Below the pieces are notes generated by a model. That model worked only from the letters and a program-made list of their open reading frames with translations, did not search any database and was not told the origin of the DNA. A stretch of DNA of 64,000 nt, taken from the NCBI RefSeq assembly GCF_016909175.1, contig NZ_JAFBFI010000001.1:248001-312000 (forward strand). The letters are read 5' to 3'. Made by a program: the position numbers and the translations under genes. The stretch is from Peribacillus deserti. GTDB lineage: Bacteria > Bacillota > Bacilli > Bacillales > DSM-1321. Shown here one piece after another: positions 41,909 to 50,431 of the stretch. Position 1 is the first letter of the stretch. Every line of letters begins with the position of its first letter.

Positions 41909-41931
41909 TGGGAAATGGGGGACACTCCCCC
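41909..41931. repeat. REP-like element GGGAAAT-GGGGGACACTCCCCC
   Basis: One GGGAAAT box followed by a variant palindrome at 41917-41931. It is the most divergent of the copies in the window. Confidence 0.75.
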
Positions 41932-42189
41932 TATTAATCAAGCGTTTAGTTAAATAGGCTGAAATGCCTGTTGTGCCGGTCAATCGGACTATTTTTTGCT
42001 GAGAAATGTGTAAGGTGTGGTGGCGAATATTGTCTGGGAAATAAATGTTAGATTTGGGGAATTGCCTTTTATCCTGTTTTTTCGTTTTTAAACTAGGTAA
42101 TTCGACCTTTTTTTCAAAAACTATTAACATTTATGTAATTTTTTTGCATACTAGTTAGAGTATGGATAAAAAGAAATAAAAAGGGAGGA

Positions 42190-45100
42190 TTGTTGGCTAT
42201 CAAACTTAAACTTCTATTTGCCTCAATTATTACTATGTCACTAGCTATTTTTCTTTCAACTTTCGCTTTAGTATCTAATGCTAGCGCAAGTGAATCTACG
42301 TGGAGCGCCACTTATTATCCTCGTGTAGACTTTAAAGGCACAGCTGTAAACGCAACTGTCAGCCAGCTTAATTATAACTGGGGAGCCAATTCACCAAATA
42401 CCAAGATTCCAAAAGATAATTTCTCTGCGGTATATTCTAAAAAAATAACACTCTCCAAAGCTGCTAAATACCGCATATCAGGAAAAGCAGATGATGGTCT
42501 GCAAATCTTCGTAAACGGTGTTAAGCAAGTAGATTACTGGAAAGATGGATCTCATTATTTCAACAAAGAACTTACGTTAAAATCCGGTACTAATACTGTA
42601 CAGGTTAAGTATTACGAGCGGGGATCAAATGCTTATGTTCAAGTGAATATACAGCCTATCGAGGATCTTCGAACTGATAAATGGATTGCTCATTTTTATC
42701 CTAAAATTAATTTTACCGGAACACCAGCGAAACAATATTATACTGATCTAAAGTCTGTCTGGAGCGGTTCCCCTGCATCGGGAATACCTGCAGATAACTT
42801 TTCGGCAACATTTGAGCGGAAGATGGTCATTCCAAAAACCAATAAATATAAATTTTCAGGAAGAGTAGACGACGGAGTCCGTATTTACGTGGACGGAGTC
42901 AAACAGATCGAATACTGGAAAGATGGAGTAAGCAGCTTCAATAAAGAGATCTCGCTTTCAGCAGGCACTCATACTATTAAGGTAGAGTACTATGAGAGAG
43001 GTTCAAAAGCATCACTGGACTTAAACATTGTGCCTGTCCAGATCCAGCCTGCGATTCCATCAGACAAATGGCTGGCAACCTATTATCCGAAAATTAACTT
43101 TTCAGGTACACCAGTCAATCAATACTATAGCGACCTGGAGCTGGTCTGGAGCGGTTCACCAGCAGCTGGAATCCCGGCAGATAACTTCTCCGCCAAATTC
43201 GAACGAAAAATGGCGGTCTCTAAAACTGGAAAGTATAAGTTTTCAGGAAGAGTAGATGACGGATTCCGGATTTATGTGGACGGTGTCAAACAGATCGAAT
43301 ACTGGAAAGATGGAGTAAGCAGCTTCAATAAAGATATCTCGCTTTCAGCAGGCACTCATACTATTAAAGTAGAGTACTATGAGAGAGGTTCAAAAGCATC
43401 ACTAGACTTAAATATTGTGCCTGTCCAGGTTCAGCCTGCAATTCCTTCAGACAAATGGCTGGCAACTTATTATCCGAAAGTTAACTTTTCAGGTACACCA
43501 GTCTATCAATATCCTAACGACCTGGAGCTGGTCTGGAGCGGTTCACCAGCAGCTGGAATTCCGGCAGATAACTTCTCCGCCAAATTCGAACGGAAAATGG
43601 CTGTCTCTAAAACCGGAAAATACAAGTTTTCAGGAAGAGTAGATGACGGAGTCCGTATTTACGTGGACGGTGTTAAACACATCGAATACTGGAAAGATGG
43701 AGTAAGCAGCTTCAATAAAGAGATCTCGCTTTCAGCAGGTACTCATACTATTAAGGTAGAGTACTATGAGAGAGGTTCAAAAGCATCTATCGATTTAAAT
43801 ATTGAGCCTGTACAGATTAAGCCAGCGATTCCATCAGACAAATGGTTGGCAACCTATTACCCGAACATTAACTTTACAGGAACGCCAGTCTATCAATATC
43901 CTAACGACCTGGAGCTAGTCTGGAGCGGTTCTCCCGCGGCTGGAATTCCGGCAGATAACTTCTCCGCCACATTTGAACGAAAAATGGCAGTCTCTAACAC
44001 TGGAAAATATAAATTTTCTGGAAGAGTGGACGATGGTGTCCGGATTTACGTGGACGGTGTTAAACACATCGAATACTGGAAAGATGGAGTGAGCAGCTTC
44101 AATAAAGATATCTCGCTTTCAGCAGGCACTCATACTATTAAGGTAGAGTACTATGAAAGAGGCTCAAAAGCATCAATCGATTTAAATATTGAGCCAATTA
44201 TAGCCACTGATCAATGGACAACGGCGTATTATCCTAACGTGAATTTTACAGGAACGCCCGTATCCGGAACCGCTGATACACTTAACTTCCAGTGGGGCGC
44301 TGGGTCACCCCATGCTTCTATACCGTCTGATTCTTTCTCTGCCAAATTTACAAAAAATGTGTCTATTCCTACAGCAGGAAAATATAAGTTGTCCGGACAG
44401 GCAGATGACGGAATTAGAGTTTTAATTGATGGAGCAGTAAAGGTTGACAATCCGGCAGAAGGCCTCAAGAATTTTAATGTGAATGTTGATCTACCCGCCG
44501 GCGTTCATACCATCGAGGTAGAATACTATGAATCAAGCGGTAATGCCATACTAGAAGTTAACCTAGATCGAGTAGAGATTACAAAGTCCATTCAATCTAC
44601 AAATTATTCTTATACTCTTCAATCTGCAGTTGATAAACAGGTGAAGTATGCGAGTCCGCAGACCGACCTGAAATATAAGGCCTATATCAGCGCAGATGCT
44701 TTTTCATCTGTAACAACAGCGGGAACCGTTACTACAGGGACAGTAAAATCAGGAACAAATGACCCTGCTACCTGGAATGTAAGAAGCGGTCCTGGTACTG
44801 ATTATTGGGCTTGGGGAAGTTTAAGCAAGGGTAAAAAGGTTCCAGTCGTTTCTCAAAAGCTGACGGCGGCGGATGGAAGCTACTGGTATGAAATTTCTTA
44901 CAGTACGACATGGAAAAAAGCCAACCCTTTAGATGTCAAATACTATATAGACCCAAATAGTTTCAAATCAGATTCCCAGACTTTCTACCAATTCTTGAAA
45001 CTTTCTGGCAGTGCAGGGACAAATGCTTATGAAGTAAATGATAGAATTCTAACTTCAGAAAAAGCTGGGGTATTGAGCGGCAAAGCTCAGGTCTATAAGA

Positions 45101-45627
45101 AGGCGAGCCAGGATTATAATATTAATGAGGTGTATCTCATTTCCCATTCGCTTCTTGAAACGGGGAATGGTAAGTCTCAGTTGTCATCAGGAGTAAAAGT
45201 AAGATATAGCGTTGATGAAAACGGGCAGCGAATTTATAAAGACGGAAAACCACAGGTCTCAGTTGTCAAAGATTTGGGCACCTATGATGCTGTCGTATAT
45301 AATATGTACGGTATTGGAGCATATGATGACTGCGCACTAGAATGTGGAGCACAAAGAGCGTTTGATGAAGGCTGGTTTACTGTAGATGCTGCCATAATAG
45401 GCGGGGCAAAATTTGTGGCTGAAAACTATGTTTCTAAAGGCCAGGATACGCTTTATAAAATGAGGTGGAATCCAGCAGCTCTTATGGTTACGGCAGACGC
45501 AAAGCCTACTCACCAATATGCAACAGATATTGGGTGGGCCAGCAAACAGACTACTAGATTCTACGAGCTGTATAGTACACTCGAAAGCTATAGCGCGATT
45601 TATGATGTACCAGAGTATTCAATATAA
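42190..45627 (+). CDS. Large secreted glucosaminidase (GH73/LytD-like) with six PA14-like repeats
   Basis: A 1145-residue wall hydrolase. Signal peptide (about 1-34), then six PA14-like beta-sandwich domains (about 38-154, 165-283, 294-411, 423-540, 552-669, 676-793), each with ATYYPxxNFxGTP, GIPADNFSA, SGRxDDGxRIYVDGVK and KVEYYERGS. An SH3-like segment (855-922, WNVRSGPGTDYW) and a C-terminal glucosaminidase domain (925-1125) follow, with Glu990 in SHSLLETGNG as the likely catalytic residue and MYGIGAYD nearby. It should cut GlcNAc-MurNAc bonds; PA14-like domains probably bind glycans. Start is TTG 42190 or 42193 behind AAGGGAGGA. Repeats 2-5 are almost identical in DNA, pointing to recent duplication. 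Candidate SecA2 cargo, by inference only. Confidence 0.88.
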   Translation: MLAIKLKLLFASIITMSLAIFLSTFALVSNASASESTWSATYYPRVDFKGTAVNATVSQLNYNWGANSPNTKIPKDNFSAVYSKKITLSKAAKYRISGKADDGLQIFVNGVKQVDYWKDGSHYFNKELTLKSGTNTVQVKYYERGSNAYVQVNIQPIEDLRTDKWIAHFYPKINFTGTPAKQYYTDLKSVWSGSPASGIPADNFSATFERKMVIPKTNKYKFSGRVDDGVRIYVDGVKQIEYWKDGVSSFNKEISLSAGTHTIKVEYYERGSKASLDLNIVPVQIQPAIPSDKWLATYYPKINFSGTPVNQYYSDLELVWSGSPAAGIPADNFSAKFERKMAVSKTGKYKFSGRVDDGFRIYVDGVKQIEYWKDGVSSFNKDISLSAGTHTIKVEYYERGSKASLDLNIVPVQVQPAIPSDKWLATYYPKVNFSGTPVYQYPNDLELVWSGSPAAGIPADNFSAKFERKMAVSKTGKYKFSGRVDDGVRIYVDGVKHIEYWKDGVSSFNKEISLSAGTHTIKVEYYERGSKASIDLNIEPVQIKPAIPSDKWLATYYPNINFTGTPVYQYPNDLELVWSGSPAAGIPADNFSATFERKMAVSNTGKYKFSGRVDDGVRIYVDGVKHIEYWKDGVSSFNKDISLSAGTHTIKVEYYERGSKASIDLNIEPIIATDQWTTAYYPNVNFTGTPVSGTADTLNFQWGAGSPHASIPSDSFSAKFTKNVSIPTAGKYKLSGQADDGIRVLIDGAVKVDNPAEGLKNFNVNVDLPAGVHTIEVEYYESSGNAILEVNLDRVEITKSIQSTNYSYTLQSAVDKQVKYASPQTDLKYKAYISADAFSSVTTAGTVTTGTVKSGTNDPATWNVRSGPGTDYWAWGSLSKGKKVPVVSQKLTAADGSYWYEISYSTTWKKANPLDVKYYIDPNSFKSDSQTFYQFLKLSGSAGTNAYEVNDRILTSEKAGVLSGKAQVYKKASQDYNINEVYLISHSLLETGNGKSQLSSGVKVRYSVDENGQRIYKDGKPQVSVVKDLGTYDAVVYNMYGIGAYDDCALECGAQRAFDEGWFTVDAAIIGGAKFVAENYVSKGQDTLYKMRWNPAALMVTADAKPTHQYATDIGWASKQTTRFYELYSTLESYSAIYDVPEYSI
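42682..44197 (+). repeat. Four tandem near-identical 387-bp coding repeats
   Basis: PA14-like domains 2-5 of the glucosaminidase repeat at 129-codon intervals with long identical stretches (for example the segment coding YWKDGVSSFNK). The flanking domains 1 and 6 are far more diverged. Copy number should be prone to change by slippage or recombination. Confidence 0.9.
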
Positions 45628-45633
45628 TTAGGA

Positions 45634-45668
45634 AGCATGGCCTGCAATTTTGGGCCATGCTTTTTTTA
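45634..45668 (+). terminator. Terminator after the glucosaminidase gene
   Basis: Arms AGCATGGCC / GGGCCATGCT followed by TTTTTTTAT. Confidence 0.9.
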
Positions 45669-45798
45669 TTTGGAGCCTTGGCCGCACTATTAGGGAAACT
45701 GAGCGAGAGGGAGGCTGCTTAAGGTTAAAGTGGACGTTAAGCTTCCTTAGATGAAAACATTCATTCGGGGTCACCAGCCCCAGGGCTGGACCACGTAA

Positions 45799-45830
45799 AA
45801 AAGCCGCTTCAAAAAATGAAGCGGCTGCAA
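45799..45830 (-). terminator. Minus-strand terminator after the tagD-tagB pair
   Basis: Arms GCCGCTTCA / TGAAGCGGC; on the minus strand it is followed by TTTTTTAC. Confidence 0.9.
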
Positions 45831-45835
45831 GTTTT

Positions 45836-46999
45836 TTAAAACAGAAAATCGACTAGTTTTTTGGCAGATGATCCGGTGGAATACTCGTTCCATTTGTGTT
45901 TAAACTGATCCAATATTTCTTGGTCCATATTATTTTTCATTATTTCTTCCACAATAGCATCTGTCGAAAAGACCACTGGACCTGGCATTGTTGAAACGTA
46001 ATCCTCCCAGAAGCCTCTCTCTTGTTCATATTCCTCTAAGTCATAAGGATAGAAGATCATGGGTCTTCCAAGCAACGAGTATTCGAATGGGATGGAAGAA
46101 TAGTCTGTTATTAGTAAATCGGTTATTAATAATAATTCGTTTATATCATGATAGTGGGAAAGATTATAAAGAAAGCCGGGATAATCATTTTCAAATGAGG
46201 CAGAGACCGTAACTGCAGGGTGCAGCTTTAGTAAAAGGACGCAGCCTTCGTTGAATAGCTTTTGATGCAATACATCAATATCAAGCGATAATGTATCTGT
46301 ATTGAGCTGATCTTCACGATATGTCGGTGCATATAAAATGGTTTTCTTCCCTGTCAAATCAGGATATTTATTTTGTAAGGAATGGATGGCTTCTGATTTG
46401 GCTTTTTCGTTAAAGAAGAAATCTGTCCGCGGAACACCGGTTTTCAATATATTCTGATCCTGAAGTCCGAAGCTTTCTTTATAGATATGAGCCATCGATT
46501 CAGAGCCTACAGTGGCATAGTGAAACTGTTTATAGACCTGTGAAAAACGCTTGTTGGCACGACTGCTTCTATTTATATTAGAAGGATCTTGTAAGCCGAA
46601 TCGTTTAACAGCACCCGCTGCATGCCACACCTGTACGCATTTCACTTCAGGCTTAAAGGATGCTGCTGAAAGGAAAGCAAAATAGTTATCTATGATAATT
46701 ACCTTTGCCGTCGCAAGATGATAGACAGAAGCTAACCAATGCAGTATATTGGGCGTTCCGTAATTAAAGACGATGGTTTCCCCATCGCCTTCAATGTTTG
46801 CCTTTGATTTTTTTGCTTTTAGGAATACCGTCTTATAAGGGATGTTCTGCTGTTTCATCTCTTGTAAAATAATACTGCAATTATCTCCAAAGGATGAAAC
46901 AAAGGTTGCTTTGTTTTTCAGGGGGAACATTCTGAATAGAAGAAAGAACACCTTGAATATAAAAAGATAGATGCTTATAGCAGCTTCCCGGATCATCAC
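45836..46999 (-). CDS. tagB: CDP-glycerol glycerophosphotransferase, TagB type (teichoic acid primase)
   Basis: A 387-residue, membrane-associated GT-B-like enzyme, close to the 381 residues of B. subtilis TagB. Family blocks are CVQVWHAAGAVKRFG (catalytic His region), ILKTGVPRTDFFF, ILYAPTYREDQL, LLKLHPAV and DLLITDYSSIPFEYSLLGRPMIFYPYDLEEYE. TagB adds the first glycerol-3-phosphate from CDP-glycerol to the undecaprenyl-PP-ManNAc-GlcNAc primer. The N-terminal hydrophobic stretch (SIYLFIFKVFFLLFRMFP) fits membrane attachment. It overlaps the tagD stop by 4 bp, so the enzyme and its substrate supplier are coupled. Assignment as TagB rather than TagF rests on length and lack of a second domain. 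Confidence 0.82.
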   Translation of the reverse strand: MMIREAAISIYLFIFKVFFLLFRMFPLKNKATFVSSFGDNCSIILQEMKQQNIPYKTVFLKAKKSKANIEGDGETIVFNYGTPNILHWLASVYHLATAKVIIIDNYFAFLSAASFKPEVKCVQVWHAAGAVKRFGLQDPSNINRSSRANKRFSQVYKQFHYATVGSESMAHIYKESFGLQDQNILKTGVPRTDFFFNEKAKSEAIHSLQNKYPDLTGKKTILYAPTYREDQLNTDTLSLDIDVLHQKLFNEGCVLLLKLHPAVTVSASFENDYPGFLYNLSHYHDINELLLITDLLITDYSSIPFEYSLLGRPMIFYPYDLEEYEQERGFWEDYVSTMPGPVVFSTDAIVEEIMKNNMDQEILDQFKHKWNEYSTGSSAKKLVDFLF

Positions 47000-47388
47000 T
47001 TAACTTTTAAGAGGTCTTTTTTAATTTTGGTGGTTGAGATACCGACTGTTCTCGGAAGATAGACAACCTCACAATAATCCCTTAATTCATCGAAATGACC
47101 TTCCCAGTCATCTCCCATAACAAAAACATCCACGCCTTCACGGATAATATCTTCTTTTTTTTGTGCCCAGTTTTCTTCTGGAATCACTTTATCCACATAA
47201 CGGATTGATTCAAGAATTTTTTTTCGGTTTTCAAAGCTATGGTATGCTTTTTTATTTTTAATATCGTTAAATTCGTCTGTTGAAATAGCAACAATCAAGT
47301 AATCTCCTAATTCTCGTGCACGCTGTAGAAGATTAATATGGCCCCAATGAAGTAAATCGAATGTTCCGTAAGTAATTACTTTTTTCAT
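46996..47388 (-). CDS. tagD: Glycerol-3-phosphate cytidylyltransferase
   Basis: A 130-residue enzyme of the TagD family (B. subtilis 129). MKKVITYGTFDLLHWGHINLL contains the nucleotidyltransferase HxGH motif (HWGH, 14-17), and RTVGISTTKIKKDL is the second signature. It makes CDP-glycerol from CTP and glycerol-3-phosphate for the teichoic acid polymerases next to it. ATG 47388 is preceded by AGGAGGAG at 5 nt; an upstream frame extension has no site. It is first in a two-gene operon with tagB and divergent from the tagF-like gene. Confidence 0.93.
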   Translation of the reverse strand: MKKVITYGTFDLLHWGHINLLQRARELGDYLIVAISTDEFNDIKNKKAYHSFENRKKILESIRYVDKVIPEENWAQKKEDIIREGVDVFVMGDDWEGHFDELRDYCEVVYLPRTVGISTTKIKKDLLKVK

Positions 47389-47889
47389 ACGAACTCCTCC
47401 TGTCCTGCTCATTTGCAATATGATTCCTATAAAATAGGCTGTTTTTCATTCAGGTGACAATATGCGACAAATTCCTTATAGTATATAATTTTTAATAGCT
47501 CATTATATTACCTATATCCGTTTATTTTTCAATTAAACAAAAATTGGCTATAAATCTATACATAAATGATATTTTACTTGTTTTTCGGGATACATACAAG
47601 TAAATCCATGATAAATCAAAGGGCAGAGCTCATAAAATGCTGGAAATGAAATCAATTTTTTCAAGTGTGATTTATATTATTTTTTATATTGTATCCGCAT
47701 TTTTCTACAAAATCCCTTTAATTTTTTAGCAATATTTAGATATTGATTTAGTAGAAGAATTACCAGCTATGTATATGCAATGGAGCATTCGAGTGATTAG
47801 GCTGTGTGATTGTTATATACTTAAATATCCGAAGGAATTGTATGGTAATATGTAAGATGACTAAAATGATATTAAGGATTGTGAAAAAC
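47389..47889. other. Divergent promoter region between tagD-tagB and the tagF-like gene
   Basis: An AT-rich 500-bp gap without a credible gene. By position it should hold both promoters. TATAAT-like boxes occur (for example TATATAAT at about 47483), but I could not fix a full pair. An inverted repeat TACTTGT ... ACAAGTA lies at about 47576-47603. The layout mirrors the divergent tagAB/tagDEF control region of B. subtilis, with different gene content. Confidence 0.5.
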
Positions 47890-49179
47890 ATGGAAATTGC
47901 AGTAGATGACAAAAATAAACAAAAACCTTTAATAAATAAACCTTCTTTTATTTCTAGAATCGTGTCTTCTTTAATAAGAAGAGCAGGCAAGCTTATACAA
48001 AGGACATTCAAATATACATTTCGAATTGTTGGAAAACTGCCTGTCCAAAAAAACCTGATTATTTTCGAGAGCTTCCTTGGAAAACAATACAGCTGCAATC
48101 CAAGAGCCATTTATGAATATATAGAGAAGCATTACCCTGAATACGAAATGTACTGGAGTGTCGATAAAAGATATACAAGTATGTTTGATCAGGAAGGAAT
48201 TCCATATCTTAAACGTTTCTCAATGAGCTGGCTTCTTAATGTACCAAGAGCACGGTACTGGGTCTCTAACAGCAGAATGCCGCTTTGGATTCCGAAGCCA
48301 AAACACACAACCTACTTGCAGACATGGCATGGCACACCGTTAAAAAAATTAGCTGCGGATATGAAGGAAGTTCATATGCCGGGAACTAAGACGGAAAGTT
48401 ATAAAAGAAATTTTATTGCTGAATCCAGCAAATGGGACTACCTGATCTCGCCAAATCCCTATTCCACGGAGATATTCTCAAGAGCCTTTCAAGTAGACAA
48501 AGAAAAAATTATAGAATCCGGCTACCCTAGAAACGACATTCTATATACAGGGCTGAACACTGAAACCATTACGTCAATTAAGAATAAACTAGGAATTTCC
48601 CAGGATAAAAAAGTGATTTTATATGCCCCTACCTGGAGAGATGACCAATTTTATTCGGTCGGAAAATATAAATTTGAACTTCAGCTCGACTTAAATCGGA
48701 TGAAACAGGAGCTAGGGGATGATTATGTGATCCTGCTGAGGCTTCATTATTTAATTGCAGACGATCTAGATTTATCTTCGTTCAATGGTTTTGCTTATAA
48801 TTTATCAAGACATGGCGATATTAACGAACTGTATTTAATATCTGACTTATTAATAACGGATTATTCCTCCGTGTTTTTTGACTTCGCTAATTTAAAAAGA
48901 CCGATGATGTTTTATGCGTATGATATCGATACCTATAGAGATAAACTTAGAGGCTTTTATTTCGATTTTGAGGCGCAGGCACCCGGCCCGCTTGTAAAAA
49001 CAACAGAGGAAATTATTTCGGAAATTAAACTGTTTGAACAAAACGGCTTTCATCCAGGAGATGAGATAGAGGAGTTCAATCGCAAGTTTTGCGGTTTAGA
49101 GGATGGAAGAGCGGCTCAAAGAGTTGTGGAAAGAGTATTTCAGGAACAACCATCCAAACAGGTAAGTAACAACTTCTAA
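47890..49179 (+). CDS. CDP-glycerol glycerophosphotransferase, TagF/TarL-like single-domain enzyme
   Basis: A 429-residue member of the same family as TagB but distinct. It has YLQTWHGTPLKKLAADM with the conserved His, ESGYPRNDILYTG, ILYAPTWRDDQFY, VILLRLHYLIAD, and LLITDYSSVFFDFANLKRPMMFYAYD. The WHGTPLK and TWRD forms are those of polymerases (TagF C-terminal domain, TarF, TarL), which extend the poly(glycerol-phosphate) chain. B. subtilis TagF is about 746 residues; the protein here lacks that extra N-terminal half and has instead 50 basic residues. ATG 47890 is chosen with AAGGATTG upstream; the frame is open to 47806. Opposite in direction to tagD-tagB. A terminator follows. Confidence 0.82.
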   Translation: MEIAVDDKNKQKPLINKPSFISRIVSSLIRRAGKLIQRTFKYTFRIVGKLPVQKNLIIFESFLGKQYSCNPRAIYEYIEKHYPEYEMYWSVDKRYTSMFDQEGIPYLKRFSMSWLLNVPRARYWVSNSRMPLWIPKPKHTTYLQTWHGTPLKKLAADMKEVHMPGTKTESYKRNFIAESSKWDYLISPNPYSTEIFSRAFQVDKEKIIESGYPRNDILYTGLNTETITSIKNKLGISQDKKVILYAPTWRDDQFYSVGKYKFELQLDLNRMKQELGDDYVILLRLHYLIADDLDLSSFNGFAYNLSRHGDINELYLISDLLITDYSSVFFDFANLKRPMMFYAYDIDTYRDKLRGFYFDFEAQAPGPLVKTTEEIISEIKLFEQNGFHPGDEIEEFNRKFCGLEDGRAAQRVVERVFQEQPSKQVSNNF

Positions 49180-49183
49180 TTTG

Positions 49184-49215
49184 AGCTGGTCCTATCGAGG
49201 GCCGGCTATTTTTTA
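49184..49215 (+). terminator. Terminator after the tagF-like gene
   Basis: Arms AGCTGGTCC / GGGCCGGCT with loop TATCGA, then ATTTTTT. Confidence 0.88.
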
Positions 49216-49280
49216 AACAATTAAGGTATTGTTAAGAAAAGTGGTTTATCTTTTTAGTATGTAATGAAGGAATGAGAAAT

Positions 49281-50009
49281 ATGAAACAAGAAACTGTAAG
49301 TATTTTGGGTCTGCCATTTATAAACGGGACAAGGGTTAAATTTGTTCAGGGTGACCTGAAAAGCAGGATTATGAACAAGGAAAAAGTTTTTATAGTGACA
49401 GCAAATCCTGAGATTGTCGAATTTGCGATTGCCGACAATGAGTATAGGAAGATGATTGAAAAAGCTGACTATATTGTTCCAGACGGGATCGGCATCATTG
49501 TTGCCTCCAAAATGCAAAGAACGCCGCTGCAGGAGCGCATTACCGGCTTTGAAGTGATGAAAGACCTTATGGAGCTGGCGGACAAGCACCATTTAAACGT
49601 GTATATGCTGGGCGCACAGGAGCATGTGGCTGCACGGGCTGCGGCTCAAGTGAAAGAGGAATATCCGGGTCTAAATCTGGTGGGGTATCACCACGGCTTT
49701 TTTGATCTGAAAGATGAAGCTTTTGCAGAAGATATAGCACAACTGCAGCCAGATCTCATTTTTGTGGCAACAGGGGCGCCGAGGCAGGAACAATGGATTT
49801 CCATGCATTATGATAAATTCGCTAAGGGTATTTTTATGGGAGTCGGCGGCTGCTTTGATGTATTAGCTGGTGAAGTGAAGGGTGCTCCGGAACTCTGGAA
49901 AAGGTATCATGTCGAATGGCTGTACCGCCTGCTCCGCCAGCCGTCCAGATGGAAACGAATGCTTGCGATTCCAAGGTTTCTGATAAGAGTTGCTAAAAAT
50001 AGAAGTTAA
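49281..50009 (+). CDS. tagA: N-acetylglucosaminyldiphosphoundecaprenol N-acetylmannosaminyltransferase TagA
   Basis: A 242-residue GT26 (WecG/TagA/CpsF) glycosyltransferase. Hallmarks are VTANPEIVEFA near residue 39, YIVPDGIGIIVASK with the proposed catalytic Asp, NVYMLGA, PDLIFVATGAPRQEQWI and GVGGCFDVLAGEVKGAP. It adds ManNAc to undecaprenyl-PP-GlcNAc, completing the teichoic acid linkage disaccharide that TagB primes. The basic C-terminal helix (LYRLLRQPSRWKRMLAIPRFLIRVAKNRS) is the known membrane-contact appendage. ATG 49281 has AAGGA 9 nt before it; ATG 49272 is too close to that site. Monocistronic between the tagF-like gene and tagO. Confidence 0.93.
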   Translation: MKQETVSILGLPFINGTRVKFVQGDLKSRIMNKEKVFIVTANPEIVEFAIADNEYRKMIEKADYIVPDGIGIIVASKMQRTPLQERITGFEVMKDLMELADKHHLNVYMLGAQEHVAARAAAQVKEEYPGLNLVGYHHGFFDLKDEAFAEDIAQLQPDLIFVATGAPRQEQWISMHYDKFAKGIFMGVGGCFDVLAGEVKGAPELWKRYHVEWLYRLLRQPSRWKRMLAIPRFLIRVAKNRS

Positions 50010-50431
50010 ATCCAAAAAAATGAAGTAATGCAGAAGTGAAACTTTTATAAATCATCTTCGTCAAATAGTAAGGAAGCTGCATAAATTCAGCCGATATATA
50101 AAGTAGCAGGCGCTAAACATAATTTTGAATCCTTGGGTTAAGGTAATAATGGGGAAATCCTTGGAACCAGGCAGGTATAGACCACTCTGCCCGGGTTAAA
50201 TGAACCTCTCTCTGTTACAAAAAAGTCGATTATATGACATAGTTAGGAGTATATCTTCAAATATTTCTCCTTTGTCAAATTTTCGTGGAGAAAAATGCAA
50301 AAAGCGTTTATAATGTATATTTAGATACGAATTAAAGAGTAATGGTATAAAACACCATTTTATGTTAATATGTTACAGATTGCGAAATATGGGTAATTGT
50401 GTATATACATTCAAGAAAAGAGGTGGGTACC
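50010..50431 (+). other. Long leader region upstream of tagO
   Basis: A 420-bp gap. From 50100 to 50215 there are GGGTTAAGG, CCTTGGAACC, a GGCAG...CTGCC hairpin and a GGGTT...AACC hairpin, suggesting a folded RNA or old control region; I cannot match it to a known riboswitch. A TATAAT box at 50309-50314 lies downstream of this, and a hairpin (AATGGT / ACCATT) at about 50341-50359. Confidence 0.4.
50286..50314 (+). promoter_or_regulatory. Candidate sigma-A promoter of tagO
   Basis: TATAAT at 50309-50314 with TGGAGA (4 of 6 to TTGACA) 17 bp upstream at 50286-50291. It would give a 5' leader of about 110 bases. Confidence 0.45.

Noticed and set aside
50100-50230. ydaO-type c-di-AMP riboswitch or T-box before tagO
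   Set aside because: Some words look similar, but the conserved core order is missing, and there is no terminator/antiterminator pair.
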